Source: CAIWHR01 sp963788185 (GTDB taxonomy: Bacteria; Pseudomonadota; Gammaproteobacteria; Burkholderiales; Casimicrobiaceae). Taken from it: a stretch of DNA of 64,000 nucleotides. Made by a program: the position numbers and the translations under genes. The stretch spans positions 248,001 to 312,000 of the forward strand of contig CAWBGE010000012.1 in NCBI GenBank assembly GCA_963788185.1. Reading direction: 5' to 3'. Under the pieces are notes generated by a model. That model made no database searches. It saw only the letters and a list, made by a program, of their open reading frames with translations, and had not been told where the DNA came from. Shown in pieces: positions 1 through 8,113 of the stretch (positions are counted from its first letter, which is position 1; the number at the start of each line of letters is the position of its first letter).

Positions 1-265
1 GCGCGTTGCCCGACGACGGGTCGATATGCTCGAAGTTGACGCTGACCGCGCGCCGCCGCGCGACCGAACGCTCGGCAGCCTGTGCCTTGGTGTTCGCCCG
101 GCTCGCATCGGTGGCCGCCGGCGACGAGAGCAGCATCGGCACGGCGTCTGCGGCGCGCACCGGCAGCGGCGACACCAAAAGCAGCATGGCCGCCGCGACC
201 ACGGGCAATGCCGCGGCCAGCGACCGGAACGACGATACGCAACGGGAAGTGAGTGTGTATTTCAC
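1..265 (-). CDS. Secreted protein of unknown function, N-terminal part only
   Basis: The gene runs off the left edge, so only about 88 residues are visible. It starts at a GTG at 263-265, with GGAG six bases upstream. Translation gives a basic N-terminus, a hydrophobic stretch rich in Ala, Leu and Val, and a likely signal-peptidase site after VRAADA, so it is probably exported. The following segment has an arginine-rich run (RSVARRRAVSVNF), as in some secreted enzymes with propeptides, but I cannot assign a family. A cyclic di-GMP riboswitch lies about 135 bases upstream on the same strand. The protein is therefore probably made in response to the motile-to-sessile signal, as is common for exported adhesins, proteases and matrix proteins. 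Coding is clear from the signal peptide plus ribosome site; function is unknown. Confidence 0.7.
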   Translation of the reverse strand, partial: MKYTLTSRCVSSFRSLAAALPVVAAAMLLLVSPLPVRAADAVPMLLSSPAATDASRANTKAQAAERSVARRRAVSVNFEHIDPSSGNA

Positions 266-399
266 GATCTGCTCCAGCGTGGTCCAGTCCAGCGACTGTC
301 CGCGAAGCAGATCCACCAGTCCTCGATGGCGGGCAAACAATATGCCCCACCACGTTCCCTACAGTGGCGCTACACAAAACACGTCACTGTCGGAAAGAC

Positions 400-484
400 T
401 CGTCCGGCGGTCCCGCTGTCGTAGGACTGACGTCCCTTAGACCGGTGACTTTGCGTCCCCGGCTTTCGCCGGGTTTGCCCTTTT
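400..484 (-). promoter_or_regulatory. Cyclic di-GMP-I (GEMM) riboswitch
   Basis: Read on the minus strand, the segment contains the GEMM-I hallmarks in order. GGGCAAACC is followed by a CCGG stem capped with a GCGAAAGC tetraloop hairpin, then GGGACGCAAAG, then ACCGGTCTAA as part of the tetraloop receptor, and finally a second stem closing at AGCGGGACCGCCGG. This is the same order and spacing as the Vibrio cholerae Vc2 aptamer. The guanines of the GGGCAAA segment are intact; in the cGAMP-binding variants one of them is an A, so c-di-GMP is the expected ligand (inference). It sits in the 5' leader of the secreted-protein gene starting at 265. I could not identify the expression platform with confidence. 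Confidence 0.92.
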
Positions 485-893
485 CGGACCCTTGGGTCCT
501 GGTACCGCAGTTGCACGTTTCGCACGAGATGCAGCACTAAAGCCGCTATGCGAACGTCATCTTTTCACCATCGAGCGCCAGCGTCAACAGTTTTCTTGCA
601 GACTACAACGTTTCCAACACAATCAGCGAATCGTCATAGGCCGGCGGACGCTCAAATTACACTCGATTACAAATACGGTATCGGCCCGATACCACGCGAC
701 GAACGGGTGCCGTAAGTGCCTGCACGAGCACAGGGGACATCAGAACTTGCCCCTCGGGCAGCCAGATGCGGGCCGCGGTGCGCTTCCCGTTCGGGCGAAC
801 GTCGGGGTCGGATTTCTGAGCCGCCCCGGGTGGTCAAAACGCATGAATTTCCCGCCAGCTGCGGAATTCGACCGTCAAGCACTCCGCTCCGGT

Positions 894-1806
894 TCAGCGC
901 CGCCGCCGCCCCGGACCAAGGTGCTCGCTGACCGACAGCCACGCGCCGAGCCAGCCGAGGAGCGCGGAGATGCCGATGGCGCCGAGCGCATGCGTCCACG
1001 GCAGCGCGGCGAACGCGTCCCCCGAGCACCCCGGCGCCCCCCAGGTCGCCGGCGCCGCGGCCGATGAGCCGGATCAGGATCTCGACCAGCGCGACCGCCG
1101 CGAGTCCTGCGACCAATCCTTGCAACGCGCCAAAGTAAAGGAACGGCCGGCGCAGCCACGCCCGCGTGGCGCCGAACAGCGCGGCTATGTCCAGTTCGGC
1201 GGCACGCGTCAGCACCTGCAGCCGGATGGTGTTGAACGTCACGGCGACCACCGCCACGCCCAGCATCAGCGCCAATCCCGCGACCAGCCGCTCGCCGGTG
1301 GCGACGATTGCCTCCAGCCGCTCGACCCAGGCGGCGTCGGCCTGCACCGCGGCGACTCCCGGAAGACGCTGCAGTTCGGCCTGCAAGGCCTTGACGGCTT
1401 CGCGGTTCCGGCGCGCCGGAACCACGACCAGCGTGTCCGGCAAGGGGTTGTCGGGAAGTCCGGCGAGGAGATCGCGAACGCCCTCGATGCGCTGAAGGTC
1501 TGTAAGCGCTTGCTCTTTGGTTATCGTCCGCAGGCGCTTGATTTCCGGTTTTGCCCGCAGCAGTTTCTCCAACGCCTGGCGGTCTTTCGCGGAGGCTTGC
1601 GGCGGCAGGAATACCGACAGTTGCGGATCGGTGTCGAACGCGCCCGCGATGCGCTGTAACCCGGCGATCACTGCCGACCCGGCGAGCGGCAGCGCGAGCC
1701 CCGCGGCGAGCGCCAGCACCGAGAGCAGCGACGCGAACGGTGTCGCGCGGGCGTGCTGCAGCGCGTCCCGGAATGCGAGGCCGTGCGCCGCGACCCAGGC
1801 GCTCAC
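894..1806 (-). CDS. ftsX: Cell division protein FtsX, with an apparent one-base frameshift
   Basis: FtsX is the membrane half of the FtsEX complex, which links cytokinesis to peptidoglycan hydrolase activation. The N-terminal part shows a first membrane helix (about residues 22-45), a periplasmic domain, and a second helix with the family-typical FNTIRLQVLTRAAEL segment. In the starting frame the protein then runs into unrelated Arg/Ala-rich sequence. Removing one base in the G-rich stretch at about 1030-1050 restores a typical C-terminus: a last helix with WLGAWLSVSEHL and a stop at 894-896, giving about 303 residues, the usual size. The extra base lies in a homopolymer-like G run, so a sequencing error is as likely as a real mutation. 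It overlaps ftsE by four bases, so the two are translationally coupled. Confidence 0.85.
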
Positions 1807-2477
1807 GCGACCACCCGCCCGTGCGCGAGCGCAATCGAGCGCGCCGGAAAGCGGGCGATCAGCGCCGCGTCGTGCGTCGCCAGCAGCACCGTCGCTCCGA
1901 CGTCGTGGAACGCGCGAAAGAGTTCCAGGATCACGCCGGCGTAGTCGGCATCGAGATTGGCCGTCGGCTCGTCGGCCAGCAGCAATGCCGGGCGATTGAC
2001 GACCGCCCGCGCGATGCAGACGCGCTGCTGCTCGCCGCCCGAAAGCGCGATCGGATTCGCCCGCTCGCGGCTCAACAGTCCCACCTTGTCCAGCGCGGCG
2101 CGGACGCGCTTGGCGGCGTCGCGCGGCGGGACGCCGGCCACCGCCAGCGGCAGCAGCACGTTGTCGAACACCGTGCGGTCGAAGAGCAGCCGCTGGTCCT
2201 GCAGCACCAGGCCGAGGTTGCGCCGCAGGAAGGGCACGGCCGCCATGGGCAGGCGCCCGACATTCTGCTGATTGACGAGCACCGTGCCCGACGTCGGCCG
2301 CTCGATTGCGGCCAGCAGGCGAAACACCGTGCTCTTGCCGGCGCCGGAGTGTCCGGTCAGATAGACGAACTCGCCGGCGGCGATGTCGAAGCTCGCATTG
2401 TCGAGCGCGGCGGCCACGCCCGCGGCGCCGCCCGGATAGCGCTTGCTGACATTGGCGAAGCTGATGCTGGCGGCCAC
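1803..2477 (-). CDS. ftsE: Cell division ATP-binding protein FtsE
   Basis: ABC-type ATPase of 224 residues that pairs with FtsX at the septum. Visible motifs are Walker A GHSGAGKS (about residues 42-49), the Q-loop region VLQDQRLLFDRTV, the signature LSGGEQQR (about 145-152), Walker B LLLADEPT, and the switch histidine in LLATHD. Length is normal for FtsE. Its stop overlaps the ftsX start (ATGA), and ftsY ends only 25 bases upstream, so ftsY-ftsE-ftsX form a minus-strand operon, the common proteobacterial arrangement. Confidence 0.95.
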   Translation of the reverse strand: MAASISFANVSKRYPGGAAGVAAALDNASFDIAAGEFVYLTGHSGAGKSTVFRLLAAIERPTSGTVLVNQQNVGRLPMAAVPFLRRNLGLVLQDQRLLFDRTVFDNVLLPLAVAGVPPRDAAKRVRAALDKVGLLSRERANPIALSGGEQQRVCIARAVVNRPALLLADEPTANLDADYAGVILELFRAFHDVGATVLLATHDAALIARFPARSIALAHGRVVA

Positions 2478-2502
2478 CGGGCGGGTCCCCGCGCCCTGTC
2501 GG

Positions 2503-3465
2503 TCAGTCGAGCAGCGCGTCGACGAATTCCGCGACGACGAAGGGCTTCAAATCGTCGACGGTCTCGCCGACGCCGATGAAGCGCAGCGGCACCGGGTGCT
2601 GCTTGGCGATGGCAGCGACCACGCCTCCCCTGGCGCTGCCGTCGAGCTTGGTCAGCACCAGGCCGGTGAGCGACAGCGCCTCGTCGAAGGCCTTCACCTG
2701 CGCCAGCGCGTTCTGCCCGGTGTTGGCATCGAGGACCAGCAGCGTCTCGTGCGGCGCCGTCGGATCGGCCTTCTGGATCACGCGGCGCACCTTGCGAATC
2801 TCGTCCATCAGGTTGAGCTGTGTCGGCAGGCGGCCGGCAGTGTCGGCGAGCACGACGTCGATGCCGCGGGCGCGCGCCGCGGCGATGGCGTCGAACATCA
2901 CCGCCGCGGGGTCGCCGCCTTCCTGCGCGATGACGGCGACGTTGTTGCGCTCACCCCAGACGGTCAGCTGCTCGCGGGCCGCCGCGCGAAAGGTGTCGCC
3001 CGCGGCCAGCAGCACCGACAGGCCCTGAAGCTGGAAGTGCTTGGCGAGCTTGCCGATGGAGGTGGTCTTGCCGGCGCCGTTCACGCCGGCCAGCATGATC
3101 ACGAACGGCCGTTCGGCGCCTATCACCAGCGGCTTTTCCAGCGGCCCCAGCAGCGCTGCCAGCGCGTCCTTGAGCATCGCCTTGGGGTCGCCTTCGCCGC
3201 CCGCGCTCTTCCATCGCGCGGAGAGATCACCGAGCAGCTGCTGCGTCGCCGGCATGCCGACATCGGCGCCGATGAGCGCGGTCTCGAGCGCCTCCAGGGT
3301 TTCTTCGTCCAGCGTCTTGCGGCTGAAGACCCCCGTAAGCGCGCCGGTCAGTTTGTCCCGCGACTTGGACAGCCCCGCGCGCAGCCGCTCGGTCCACGAA
3401 GCCTTGGTGTCGGCAGGCGGGGCAGCGGTGTCGCCGGCAGGCTTGCGCTTGAAGAGGTCGAACAT
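2503..3465 (-). CDS. ftsY: Signal recognition particle receptor FtsY
   Basis: SRP receptor GTPase that docks ribosome-nascent-chain complexes to the inner membrane and Sec translocon. I start it at the ATG giving MFDLFKRK, 320 residues; an in-frame ATG 60 bases further up would add 20 residues of low-complexity sequence. The N domain (about 40-110) contains ETALIGADVG. The G domain has G1 GVNGAGKTT (about 130), the GDTFRAAAREQL insertion typical of SRP GTPases, G3 DTAGRLPT, G4 TKLDGSARGG, and a closing FIGVGETVDDLKPF. The short acidic A domain of Escherichia coli FtsY is nearly absent, as is usual in betaproteobacteria. It is divergent from rsmD. Confidence 0.95.
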   Translation of the reverse strand: MFDLFKRKPAGDTAAPPADTKASWTERLRAGLSKSRDKLTGALTGVFSRKTLDEETLEALETALIGADVGMPATQQLLGDLSARWKSAGGEGDPKAMLKDALAALLGPLEKPLVIGAERPFVIMLAGVNGAGKTTSIGKLAKHFQLQGLSVLLAAGDTFRAAAREQLTVWGERNNVAVIAQEGGDPAAVMFDAIAAARARGIDVVLADTAGRLPTQLNLMDEIRKVRRVIQKADPTAPHETLLVLDANTGQNALAQVKAFDEALSLTGLVLTKLDGSARGGVVAAIAKQHPVPLRFIGVGETVDDLKPFVVAEFVDALLD

Positions 3466-3537
3466 CGGAGCGGGAGGGCGGGGGGTCGAACCGGGACCGG
3501 ATTGAGGCGATGGGAGTTCGCCCATCGCCGGCAAAGC

Positions 3538-3543
3538 TATAAT
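3538..3543 (+). promoter_or_regulatory. Candidate -10 box upstream of rsmD
   Basis: A perfect TATAAT lies in the short ftsY-rsmD divergent region, about 75 bases ahead of the proposed rsmD start. I see no good -35 hexamer at the right distance, so this is a partial match only. Confidence 0.4.
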
Positions 3544-3618
3544 TTTACCCCGGTATGCCACCCGCTTGCCCGCCGCGGCCGGTCGTCCTGCCGTTCCACG
3601 CCACCGGAGCCAATCCCC

Positions 3619-4176
3619 TTGTCCACGCGCAACGCCAATCGCGTCCGCATCATCGGTGGCCGCGATCGCGGACGGCTGATCCGGTTCCCCGACGTTGAAG
3701 GCCTGCGGCCCACGCCGGACCGGGTGCGGGAAACGCTGTTCAACTGGCTGGGACAGGAGCTGACGGGCATGCGCTGCCTCGACCTCTATGCCGGCACGGG
3801 CGTGCTGTCGCTGGAGGCGTTGTCGCGGGGCGCCGCACTTGCCGTAGCGGTCGATCGCAGCCGCGCGCTCATCGAGGCACTGCGCGAGAATGCAGCGACG
3901 CTGGGCGCGAGCGCCATCGAGGCGACGGCCGGCGACGCCCGCGCGCTGCTCGCCCGCGAGAAGCGTGCGTTCGACGTGATCTTTCTCGATCCGCCGTTCG
4001 CGAGCGATCCCTGGGATTGGCTGCTGCCGGCCTGCATCGCGCGGCTGTCGCCGCGCGGCCGCATCTTCGCCGAGGCGGCGCACGACATCCCGCCGTCGCC
4101 GGGGTTGCGGACGATGCGCAGCGACAAGGCGGGGCAGGTGCATTATCATCTTTTCGCCCCGGCCGAACCGGGATGA
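3619..4176 (+). CDS. rsmD: 16S rRNA (guanine-966-N2)-methyltransferase RsmD
   Basis: Methylates G966 of 16S rRNA using S-adenosylmethionine. The 185-residue product begins at a TTG preceded by GGAG nine bases upstream; no ATG gives a sensible N-terminus. Motifs visible are RIIGGRDRGRLIRFP near the start, RPTPDRVRETLFNWL, the SAM-binding DLYAGTGVLSLEALSRGA (about 50-67), and the catalytic DPPF (about 126). Length matches the family. It is followed 25 bases later by coaD, a very common pairing, and they are probably co-transcribed. Confidence 0.9.
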   Translation: MSTRNANRVRIIGGRDRGRLIRFPDVEGLRPTPDRVRETLFNWLGQELTGMRCLDLYAGTGVLSLEALSRGAALAVAVDRSRALIEALRENAATLGASAIEATAGDARALLAREKRAFDVIFLDPPFASDPWDWLLPACIARLSPRGRIFAEAAHDIPPSPGLRTMRSDKAGQVHYHLFAPAEPG

Positions 4177-4201
4177 CGCATCCCACTACCGGACCTCGCC
4201 G

Positions 4202-4690
4202 ATGCTCACAGTCGTCTATCCCGGAACCTTCGATCCCTTCACGCGCGGTCACGAAGACCTGGTGCGGCGCGCGGCGAAGCTTTTTGACCGCGTCGTGGTC
4301 GCGGTCGCGGACAGCCATGCGAAGGGGCCGTTCTTCTCGGGCGCGGAGCGCGTCGCGATGGCGCGGGACGTGCTCTCGTCATTCTCGAACGTCGAGGTGC
4401 TGCCGTTTTCCGGCCTGCTGATGGACTTTGTGCATGGGCAGGACGCGCGCGTGATCCTGCGCGGCCTGCGCGCTGTATCCGACTTCGAATACGAATTCCA
4501 GATGGCCGGAATGAACCGCAACCTGCATCCCGAGGTCGAAACCCTGTTCCTCACCCCCGCCGAGCAGTACATGTTCATCTCCGCCACCATCGTTCGCGAG
4601 ATCGCCAAGTTCGGCGGCGACGTCTCCGCGTTCGTGCATCCGCTGGTCTACTCGCGGCTGCGGGCGAAGGTCGGCGGCAAGCTGCGGTAG
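4202..4690 (+). CDS. coaD: Phosphopantetheine adenylyltransferase
   Basis: Transfers AMP from ATP to 4'-phosphopantetheine, the penultimate step of coenzyme A synthesis. The 162-residue sequence starts with VVYPGTFDPFTRGHEDLV, which contains the nucleotidyltransferase motif equivalent to the HxGH box (TRGH). It carries the conserved RGLRAVSDFEYEFQM segment (about 89-103) and the ATP-loop ISATIVREIAKFGGD near residue 130. Length is the family norm. It lies between rsmD and a ferredoxin gene, as in many betaproteobacteria. Confidence 0.95.
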   Translation: MLTVVYPGTFDPFTRGHEDLVRRAAKLFDRVVVAVADSHAKGPFFSGAERVAMARDVLSSFSNVEVLPFSGLLMDFVHGQDARVILRGLRAVSDFEYEFQMAGMNRNLHPEVETLFLTPAEQYMFISATIVREIAKFGGDVSAFVHPLVYSRLRAKVGGKLR

Positions 4691-4747
4691 CGGCGCTGGC
4701 GCCGCTGCCCCGTCCCCTGCGCGGAACATTTTTCCAGGAGCGTCGTC

Positions 4748-5008
4748 ATGGCGCTGATGATTACCGACGAGTGCATCAACTGCGATGTCTGCGAACCCGA
4801 ATGCCCGAACGACGCGATTTCGCAGGGTCCGGAGATCTACGTGATCGACCCGGACAAGTGCACCGAATGCGTCGGCCACTTCGACACTCCGCAATGCGTC
4901 GAAGTCTGCCCGGTCGATTGCATTCCGGTGAATCCGGACCGCGTCGAGTCCAAGGACGCGCTGCTGCTGAAGTACGGCGCGCTGATGGTCGCGAAGGGGG
5001 TTCTGTAG
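4748..5008 (+). CDS. YfhL-type 2[4Fe-4S] ferredoxin
   Basis: Small electron carrier of 86 residues. Eight or nine cysteines fall in two clusters: CINCDVCEPEC near residues 9-19 and CTECVGHFDTPQCVEVCPVDC near residues 38-58. The eight-residue insertion between the second and third cysteine of the second cluster is the signature of the YfhL/alvin-type ferredoxins, whose clusters have very low potentials. The gene has a good AGGAG ribosome site and is downstream of coaD. The physiological partner is not indicated by the neighbourhood. Confidence 0.93.
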   Translation: MALMITDECINCDVCEPECPNDAISQGPEIYVIDPDKCTECVGHFDTPQCVEVCPVDCIPVNPDRVESKDALLLKYGALMVAKGVL

Positions 5009-5025
5009 CGGCGAACCGATTCGGG

Positions 5026-5045
5026 CCTGAAGGCTCTGCTTCAGG
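5026..5045. terminator. Candidate terminator hairpin between convergent genes
   Basis: A perfect 7-bp inverted repeat (CCTGAAG ... CTTCAGG) with a 6-base loop lies between the ends of the ferredoxin and dynamin-like genes. No T tract follows on either strand, so it may act as a stabilising end or weak terminator only. Confidence 0.35.
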
Positions 5046-5073
5046 ACCGTGCGGCGCTGACTCGTAGCGTCGC

Positions 5074-7065
5074 TCAGCCGTTGGCGGCCAGCGGCAGCGG
5101 GTCGTCGGCGTAGATGATGGCCGCGATGGCGGCCAGTTCACGGTCGAGCGCCGCGACGTCGTCGACGAGCGCCTCGTCCTGCTGCTCGAGCTCAGTGACC
5201 CGGGACTCGATCTCGCCGCTGGCGCCGTGGATGCGCCGGATGCTGTCGAGGCGCCGCCGCAGCTGCAGGTGGTGCTCGCGAACCTGCGTTTCGAACGGCG
5301 ACATCACCATACGCAGCCAGGCTTCGGCGTCGCGATTGGCGACGTCGTAGACGTGCTTGGCGCGCGAGGCGATGGTCTCGAAGAAGCGCTTCATCAGCGC
5401 GAACTTCGCCTTGCTGACCATGTTCCAGAGCGTGTTGAAGTGGGTGTTGTACGCGCGCTCCAGCCGCTCGATTTCCTTCGCGTACTTCAGCATCGAAAAT
5501 GACGGCGGCGAATAGCGCTCGAGCCCCTGCTCCTCCGACCAGCGCGTGTACATGCCCCGCATCAGGTCGTGGATCTCGACCGCCTGCCGCGCGGCCTGGC
5601 CGAAGTCGTTGCGGATGGTCGAGAAGAAATCGCCCATCGCCTGGCGCACGCCCTTGGTGAACGGGCTCTTCTCGATCTCGCGCCGGGTCTGGCCGGCATT
5701 CGCGCGCAGCGCGTCGAGCCCGATACAGTCGAGCAGCCTGTTCGACTGCTCGGTGAAGACCGAGCGCAGCGCGGCGTGGCGCTGCAACCCGCGCTCGAAC
5801 GTGTCCTTTTCCTCGCGCACGCGGTCCATCATGTGCAGGATCACGTCCTGGTTCTTGCCGCGCAGCGCACGCAGTTCGGCGAGCTGCTCCGCAATGCCTG
5901 CCTGCCGCGCGTCGAGCATCGCGCGCGCGCCGACGGTGATCGCCGTCACTTCGGCGAGTGTCGCGGCGCCCACGATCTCGCGTTTGGCGGGAATCAGGCG
6001 GCTGGACAGCGCGAGTTCGAGTTCGGGCAGACGGCTCCTCGCGAGCAGCGCATCGTCGCCGTTGACCTTGGCCACCAGCCCCTTTTGTGCCGAGACCGGA
6101 AATACCTGGTCGTTGGAAACCGACAGCAGCCGCGCCGAGCTTTCCACCTGCCGGGCGATCTCGGCCTCGAGGGCGTCGCGGGTCTTGAGTTCGTCCCACA
6201 GGCCGTCGATCTTGTTGAGAACGACGATGCGCCCCGCTTTTTTCGCAGCGTCCTCGCCCGCGAGGTGTCCGTTCCAGACGTCGAGATCGGTCCGGGTGAC
6301 ACCCGCGTCGGCGGCGAGGATGAACAGCACGGCGTGGGCGTTGGGCAGCAGCGAGAGCGTGAGTTCAGGCTCGGTGCCGATGGCGTTCAGCCCCGGCGTG
6401 TCGAGAATGACGAGCCCCTGCTGCAGCAGTGGATGCGGAAAATTGATGATCGCGTGCCGCCAGCACGGGATTTCGACGGGACGGTCGCCGCCTGCCGCGA
6501 CCGGAGCGAGCACTTCCTCTTCGTCGGCCAGGCCGTAACGGCGTGCTTCGTCGACCGGTACGCTCTTGACCTTCGCCACCTGCGCCAGCGCGGCGCCCAT
6601 CTTTTCGGTGGACGCCAGATCGAGCGGATAGGTCACCCACTCGTCGGGGTAATTGGCGAACTCGGCGACGGTGGCGTCGCGCGCCCGGGTCTCGATCGGC
6701 AGCAACCTTATCGACGGCGGTTGCGACGCGTCGTACAGCAGCTCGGTGGGGCACATCGTCGTGCGGCCCGCCGACGACGGCAGCAGGCGCTGGCCGAAGT
6801 CGGCGAAAAATATGGCGTTGATGAGTTCCGACTTCCCGCGCGAGAACTCGGCGACGAAGGCGACGATGAGCTTGTCGTGTTCCAGCCGTTCGAGGAGCTG
6901 GGCGACCTTGAGATCGGATTGGGGGTCGGACAGTCCCTGGGTGGACAGCTGCGCCTGCAGGCTGGAGATGGCCGCGGAAAGACGCCGGCGCCAGTCGCCA
7001 TAGGCCTCGAAACGCACCGCGAGGTCGCGTGCCTTGGGTGCCGGCTCGTTGCGGGAAGCGGTCAT
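5074..7065 (-). CDS. Dynamin-family GTPase
   Basis: A 663-residue large GTPase of the bacterial dynamin-like group. The G1 loop appears as AEFSRGKSELINAIFF (about residues 72-87), a threonine-rich switch I follows (SAGRTTMCPTEL), G3 is DTPGLNAIGTE, and G4 is VVLNKIDGLWDEL. After the GTPase domain comes a long helical region with coiled-coil character (LRALRGKNQDVILHMMDRVR and the EIESRVTELEQQDEALV segment near the C-terminus). No clear transmembrane hairpin is evident. Homologues next to mutM are frequent in betaproteobacteria. Related proteins act in membrane remodelling, but the cellular role of this one is unproven. It is convergent with the ferredoxin and follows mutM on the same strand with a 91-base gap. 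Confidence 0.85.
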   Translation of the reverse strand: MTASRNEPAPKARDLAVRFEAYGDWRRRLSAAISSLQAQLSTQGLSDPQSDLKVAQLLERLEHDKLIVAFVAEFSRGKSELINAIFFADFGQRLLPSSAGRTTMCPTELLYDASQPPSIRLLPIETRARDATVAEFANYPDEWVTYPLDLASTEKMGAALAQVAKVKSVPVDEARRYGLADEEEVLAPVAAGGDRPVEIPCWRHAIINFPHPLLQQGLVILDTPGLNAIGTEPELTLSLLPNAHAVLFILAADAGVTRTDLDVWNGHLAGEDAAKKAGRIVVLNKIDGLWDELKTRDALEAEIARQVESSARLLSVSNDQVFPVSAQKGLVAKVNGDDALLARSRLPELELALSSRLIPAKREIVGAATLAEVTAITVGARAMLDARQAGIAEQLAELRALRGKNQDVILHMMDRVREEKDTFERGLQRHAALRSVFTEQSNRLLDCIGLDALRANAGQTRREIEKSPFTKGVRQAMGDFFSTIRNDFGQAARQAVEIHDLMRGMYTRWSEEQGLERYSPPSFSMLKYAKEIERLERAYNTHFNTLWNMVSKAKFALMKRFFETIASRAKHVYDVANRDAEAWLRMVMSPFETQVREHHLQLRRRLDSIRRIHGASGEIESRVTELEQQDEALVDDVAALDRELAAIAAIIYADDPLPLAANG

Positions 7066-7156
7066 CGGTGTGCGCGGGAAGGGAGGAACACCGGAGGGCA
7101 AGCACAGGACATGCCAACGGACATCCGAACCCGATCTCGCTCTGGCCGAGGAGGAC

Positions 7157-7972
7157 TCAGCGCTGGCAGCGCGGGCAGTAGCAGGTCGCGCGCCCGCCCT
7201 GCCGCACGCTCCGGATCGGCGTGCCGCATGCACGGCAGGGCGCACCTCCCCGGCCGTAGACGAAGTACTCGAGCTGGAAATAGCCAGGCTTGCCCTGGCT
7301 GTCCACATAGTCGCGCAGCGTGGAGCCACCCTTCGCGATCGCGTCGGACAGCGTCGCGCGGACCTCGGTGACGAGACGGCCGAGGCGGACCGTGGAAATG
7401 CGGCGCGCGGCCACCGTCGGGCGAATGCCGGCACGAAACAGCGACTCGTTGGCGTAGATATTGCCGACTCCGACGACCAGGTGACTGTCCATCAGCGCGA
7501 GCTTGATCGCCGTCCGGCGGCGCTTAGTGACGCCGGCGAGGTAGTCGGCGTTGAACGCCGCGTCGAAGGGCTCGGGGCCCAACGCGGCGAGGAGCGGGTG
7601 GGCGTCGACGGGGGCATCGGCCCAGAGCACCGCCCCGAAGCGGCGCGGGTCGTGATATCGGAGCACGGCTCCCGTGTCCAGGACGATGTCGACGTGATCG
7701 TGTGGCCGGCGCGGCGGGGGCGAGGCGTAGACGCGCAGGCTGCCGGTCATGCCCAGGTGCACCAGCAGCGCACCGCCGCCGATGCGGAAAAGCAGATATT
7801 TGCTGCGGCGGTCGATGCCGTCGATCGTGCGTCCTCCGACGCGTTCGTTCAGCGTCGCGGGAACCGGCCAGCGCAGCCGAGGGTCGTAGACATTGACGGC
7901 CGCGATCCGGCGCCCGACCGCATGCGGCAGCAATCCTCGACGGGTGGTTTCTACTTCGGGCAGTTCGGGCAT
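7157..7972 (-). CDS. mutM: Formamidopyrimidine-DNA glycosylase
   Basis: Base-excision repair glycosylase/AP lyase that removes 8-oxoguanine and formamidopyrimidines. The 271-residue product has the invariant PELPEVE N-terminus, with the catalytic Pro-1 and Glu-2 exposed after Met removal. It has the lysine in RRSKYLLF near residue 58, the H2TH-region motif VVGVGNIYANESLF (about 166-179), and a C-terminal zinc finger CRACGTPI...CYCPRC. The terminal RCQR is typical. All catalytic residues are present, so it should be active. Confidence 0.96.
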   Translation of the reverse strand: MPELPEVETTRRGLLPHAVGRRIAAVNVYDPRLRWPVPATLNERVGGRTIDGIDRRSKYLLFRIGGGALLVHLGMTGSLRVYASPPPRRPHDHVDIVLDTGAVLRYHDPRRFGAVLWADAPVDAHPLLAALGPEPFDAAFNADYLAGVTKRRRTAIKLALMDSHLVVGVGNIYANESLFRAGIRPTVAARRISTVRLGRLVTEVRATLSDAIAKGGSTLRDYVDSQGKPGYFQLEYFVYGRGGAPCRACGTPIRSVRQGGRATCYCPRCQR

Positions 7973-8113
7973 GGGGTGTGCCGGGTTCGGGCGTTACGCG
8001 CTGTCGCACCGGGCCCGTTCGGTTGCGGGCCCGAATATACGCTACCATCGTCGCCCGAACACGCGCCGGACCGCAACGTGCCTCGCGCGCACTCTCGCAT
8101 CAGGATGATCATC

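Noticed and set aside
6..540. Several plus-strand frames at the left edge
   Set aside because: They run opposite the signal-peptide-bearing minus-strand gene and through the riboswitch. No family, ribosome site or sensible composition.
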